From Dioscorea cayenensis subsp. rotundata (Eukaryota; Streptophyta; Magnoliopsida; Dioscoreales; Dioscoreaceae), in NCBI RefSeq assembly GCF_009730915.1, contig NC_052482.1, positions 3,472,001 through 3,536,000 of the forward strand: 64,000 nt of DNA, read 5' to 3'. Shown piece after piece: positions 61,896-64,000 of this stretch. The stretch's first letter is position 1. Each line of letters begins with the position of its first letter. Position numbers and translations under genes: made by a program. The notes under the pieces are model-generated. The model searched no databases. It was not told the origin of the DNA and saw nothing but the letters and a program-made list of their open reading frames with translations.

Positions 61896-63416
61896 TCATG
61901 TTGATTGCAAGGAATTGACAACTTCTGCAGGTGTAACAAAACCATGTTTCCACATCTTCCCAATTACTGTCTCAGCTTCCCACCTCCTTCCAATTTCTGA
62001 ATATGCCTTATACATAATCAAGTATGTCTTTTTTGTGGGATCGAACCTAAAAAGCTCCATCTCATCCAAAACACCATGCATCTCCTCCCACCGCTTCTCC
62101 TTCCCATACATGACCATCTTACAATGGAATAACGACCGACACAACCTCCACCCAGCATACTCCGCTCGCCTGACAAACCCAGCCAACCGGTCAACTGCAT
62201 TGCACTGGAAGTAGCCCGATATAATTGAATTCATCACCCCAATCGTTGTAACAATAGTGTTCCTCTGAAAAGCCTCAAAAATGAATCTTTCCATAGCCTC
62301 CATCAGCCCCTCCTGCGCATAGACCCGGATCAAAAGCACATTGAGCCATGGCCGATAATCCTCCTCTGGTATAAACTTACTCAGAGCCTCGATCTTTTTT
62401 ACTCGCTCAGGATCATTGCTTTTGCAATAAGCACAAATCATCGCCCGAATCAACTGCACATCCTTATCATTCACATGCTCCCTCACCAACTCATAAACCT
62501 GCTCCATCTTCTCAAGGTTTCCTGAATGCGCATATCCCCGAAGCATCAACAAGTGTGTGTGATTGTCCGGCTTCACGGGTCCCTCCTCCATCAACCTATA
62601 AGTGCTCTCCATCTTGTCCCACATCCATGCAGTAATATACCCAGCAATGACTGTATTGTAAGTGCTGATATTGGGACTGAGCTCAGACTCTTCAATGGTC
62701 CTAAGGACAGCCTCCATGGGAGTCACCATCATAGATCGGCCGAACACCGAAAGGAGAATGTTGTAGGTGACAACGGAGGGCTTACAATCAGGATCAAGCT
62801 TGAGATCATCAAAGACGGAGATGGCCTTCTTGGTGAGGCCATTGTACATGTAGGCGGCCATGAGCGCGTTATAAACGGAAGTGGAGATCACGCGACGTTT
62901 GCGGGCGTCAGTGAGGAGTTCGGAGGCGAGCTCGGGGTTGTGGTTGCGACCAGCGATGGTGATCGCCTTGGCGTATTCCTCTGGGTGGATCGGGGGAGAG
63001 AGGGAGTCGGAATGGTGGCGACGCCAGTCGAAGGCAGCGAGGGCGAGGGAAGGGCGGGAGCGGAGGAGGGAGAGAAGGTGGAGAAATGCGAAGGAGGGGA
63101 GGAGAGGGGAGGAGGAGAGGATCTGAGAGGGGTCGGCAGGGTCTGGGAGGGAGAGGAGGCGAGATGTGAGGTCGGAGAGCTGGGATCGGATGGCGTCGGC
63201 GTCAGCCTCGGAGGAGGATGGCTTCTCGGTGAGGAGGACGATGCGGCCATGGAGATCGGAGAGGCCATCATCGGAGCAGAAGAAGCGACGAACGGTGGAG
63301 GACGAGGACGGGGTGAGGGTTTTGGGGATGGGATGGGGATGGAGGGAGAGAAAAGGGAGGAGAAGCTTCGTGGTGGAGCATCGCCGGAGGAGAAGGAGAT
63401 GCCTCGCCGGAGCCAT
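61896..63416 (-). CDS. P-type pentatricopeptide repeat protein, probably mitochondrial
   Basis: Intronless frame of 506 residues. The first 50 or so (MAPARHLLLLRRCSTTKLLL...) are rich in Arg, Ser and Leu without acidic residues, as in mitochondrial presequences. From about residue 175 onward there are roughly eight degenerate 35-residue helical repeats, for example VYNALMAAYMYNGLTKKAIS, VVTYNILLSVFGRSM, ISTYNTVIAGYITAWMWDKM and KKTYLIMYKAYSEIGRRWEA. No E, DYW or SMR domain follows, so it is a P-class RNA-binding protein of an organelle, with a role in processing, stabilising or translating a transcript. It resembles the Arabidopsis At2g30780 type from memory. The RNA target is unknown. GC content is very high at the 5' end and falls towards the 3' end. 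Confidence 0.93.
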   Translation of the reverse strand: MAPARHLLLLRRCSTTKLLLPFLSLHPHPIPKTLTPSSSSTVRRFFCSDDGLSDLHGRIVLLTEKPSSSEADADAIRSQLSDLTSRLLSLPDPADPSQILSSSPLLPSFAFLHLLSLLRSRPSLALAAFDWRRHHSDSLSPPIHPEEYAKAITIAGRNHNPELASELLTDARKRRVISTSVYNALMAAYMYNGLTKKAISVFDDLKLDPDCKPSVVTYNILLSVFGRSMMVTPMEAVLRTIEESELSPNISTYNTVIAGYITAWMWDKMESTYRLMEEGPVKPDNHTHLLMLRGYAHSGNLEKMEQVYELVREHVNDKDVQLIRAMICAYCKSNDPERVKKIEALSKFIPEEDYRPWLNVLLIRVYAQEGLMEAMERFIFEAFQRNTIVTTIGVMNSIISGYFQCNAVDRLAGFVRRAEYAGWRLCRSLFHCKMVMYGKEKRWEEMHGVLDEMELFRFDPTKKTYLIMYKAYSEIGRRWEAETVIGKMWKHGFVTPAEVVNSLQST

Positions 63417-63430
63417 GGCGGACTGGCTCT

Positions 63431-63432
63431 GA

Positions 63433-63463
<31 letters not shown>

Positions 63464-63464
63464 G
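63431..63464. repeat. (GCG)n microsatellite in the PPR leader
   Basis: About eleven GGC/GGT units directly upstream of the PPR start codon, on the template side of its leader. Confidence 0.85.
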
Positions 63465-63599
63465 AGCTTTGATGAGGAGAGAAAAGGGTTTTATTGGATT
63501 GGTTTCTCTTGCATTGAACTGAAAAATTTGTGTTTAATTGCAGTTACACCCCTACTTTTTTTTTTTTGTTTTTGGTTGTTTAAATCAAAGAAAAACACT

Positions 63600-64000
63600 T
63601 TTAGAAATGGTTTTTTTTTAAAAAAAATTACTGTCTTTCCCTCGTGATATTCAAAAATCCCTAAAATTCCCCTCCAACTTTTGCACAACCCGGGCAACCC
63701 TCATGTTATAGTTTAAATTCCCTTTTACCCCTATTGGTCACTTGAAGTGAGTTCATGTTATGAAATATCATTTTTGCCCTTTTAAATGGTGGGAAAAATA
63801 TCGCCCAATCACATCATGTCCGACCTCTATGCATACAATTGTGCATTTTTTTTTTTGTCTTCCTGCTTGTTTTTTGTCAAACAAAGTTTAGAAGGCTCAT
63901 TATATCTACTTCTTCTTTTTCTTCTTGTTCTTCTTATTCTATTTCTTCTCGTTGTAAAGTTTTTCTCTTTTATGTTTATATAGTCGTAGAAATTAATTAT
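63600..64000 (+). mobile_element. Left end of a second Mutator-like family member, cut by the window edge
   Basis: Sequence order matches 30400-31115: a cccgggcaacc block (cccggacaacc in the first copy), ggtcacttgaagtgagttcatgt, a pyrimidine-rich tract, then ttctcgttgtaaagtt and tttatgtttatatagt. The element runs off the window, so nothing can be said about its coding part. Confidence 0.6.

Noticed and set aside
62526..63647. 373-codon + strand frame opposite the PPR gene
   Set aside because: The low-complexity Gly/Glu/Arg composition comes from the GC-rich complement of the PPR coding sequence.

Overview
This is a 64 kb piece of plant nuclear DNA. The genes have spliceosomal introns (GT-AG), the intergenic DNA is very AT-rich with many (TA)n tracts, and the transposon families are plant ones. 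The gene set (GID1 gibberellin receptor, CC-type glutaredoxin, pentatricopeptide repeat protein) is that of a land plant. The 6PGDH and PPR genes are strongly GC-rich at their 5' ends and fall in GC towards the 3' end, which points to a monocot. The species cannot be named from the sequence.

Only five intact protein genes are supported. (1) A class-3 lipase, 10 coding exons, + strand, 4631-8316. (2) A single-exon CC-type glutaredoxin, - strand, 12592-12903. (3) An intronless cytosolic-type 6-phosphogluconate dehydrogenase, - strand, 28596-30083, with telo-box repeats against its start codon. (4) A two-exon GID1 gibberellin receptor, + strand, 47454-49152, with two upstream ORFs in its leader. 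(5) A P-type PPR protein with a likely mitochondrial presequence, - strand, 61896-63416. They are unrelated housekeeping or signalling genes, and nothing suggests that they form a pathway or cluster.

Most of the remainder is transposon-derived. 1-961 is an indel-ridden second copy of the lipase 5' end and stops at a 1000-N assembly gap. 9050-11535 is a stack of nested elements. 17575-24913 holds a series of non-autonomous DNA elements and a solo LTR, several with perfect target-site duplications. 30390-33060 is a decayed Mutator-like element with opposed arrays of a 12-bp motif. 33160-33490 is an inverted repeat enclosing a MATE-transporter gene fragment. 35290-36740 is a dead Ty1/copia pol region. 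37225-44265 is a tandem segmental duplication whose copies carry different insertions, so one copy preserves the empty site of the other. 50150-50515 is a minisatellite built from hairpin-forming units. 59167-59879 is a 5'-truncated LINE with a 16-bp target-site duplication.

I found no wholly new system. The best candidates for a second look are the hairpin minisatellite, the MATE fragment inside an inverted repeat, the opposed motif arrays of the Mutator-like element, the natural empty sites in the duplicated block, and the uORFs of the GID1 leader. No tRNA, rRNA or CRISPR was seen.
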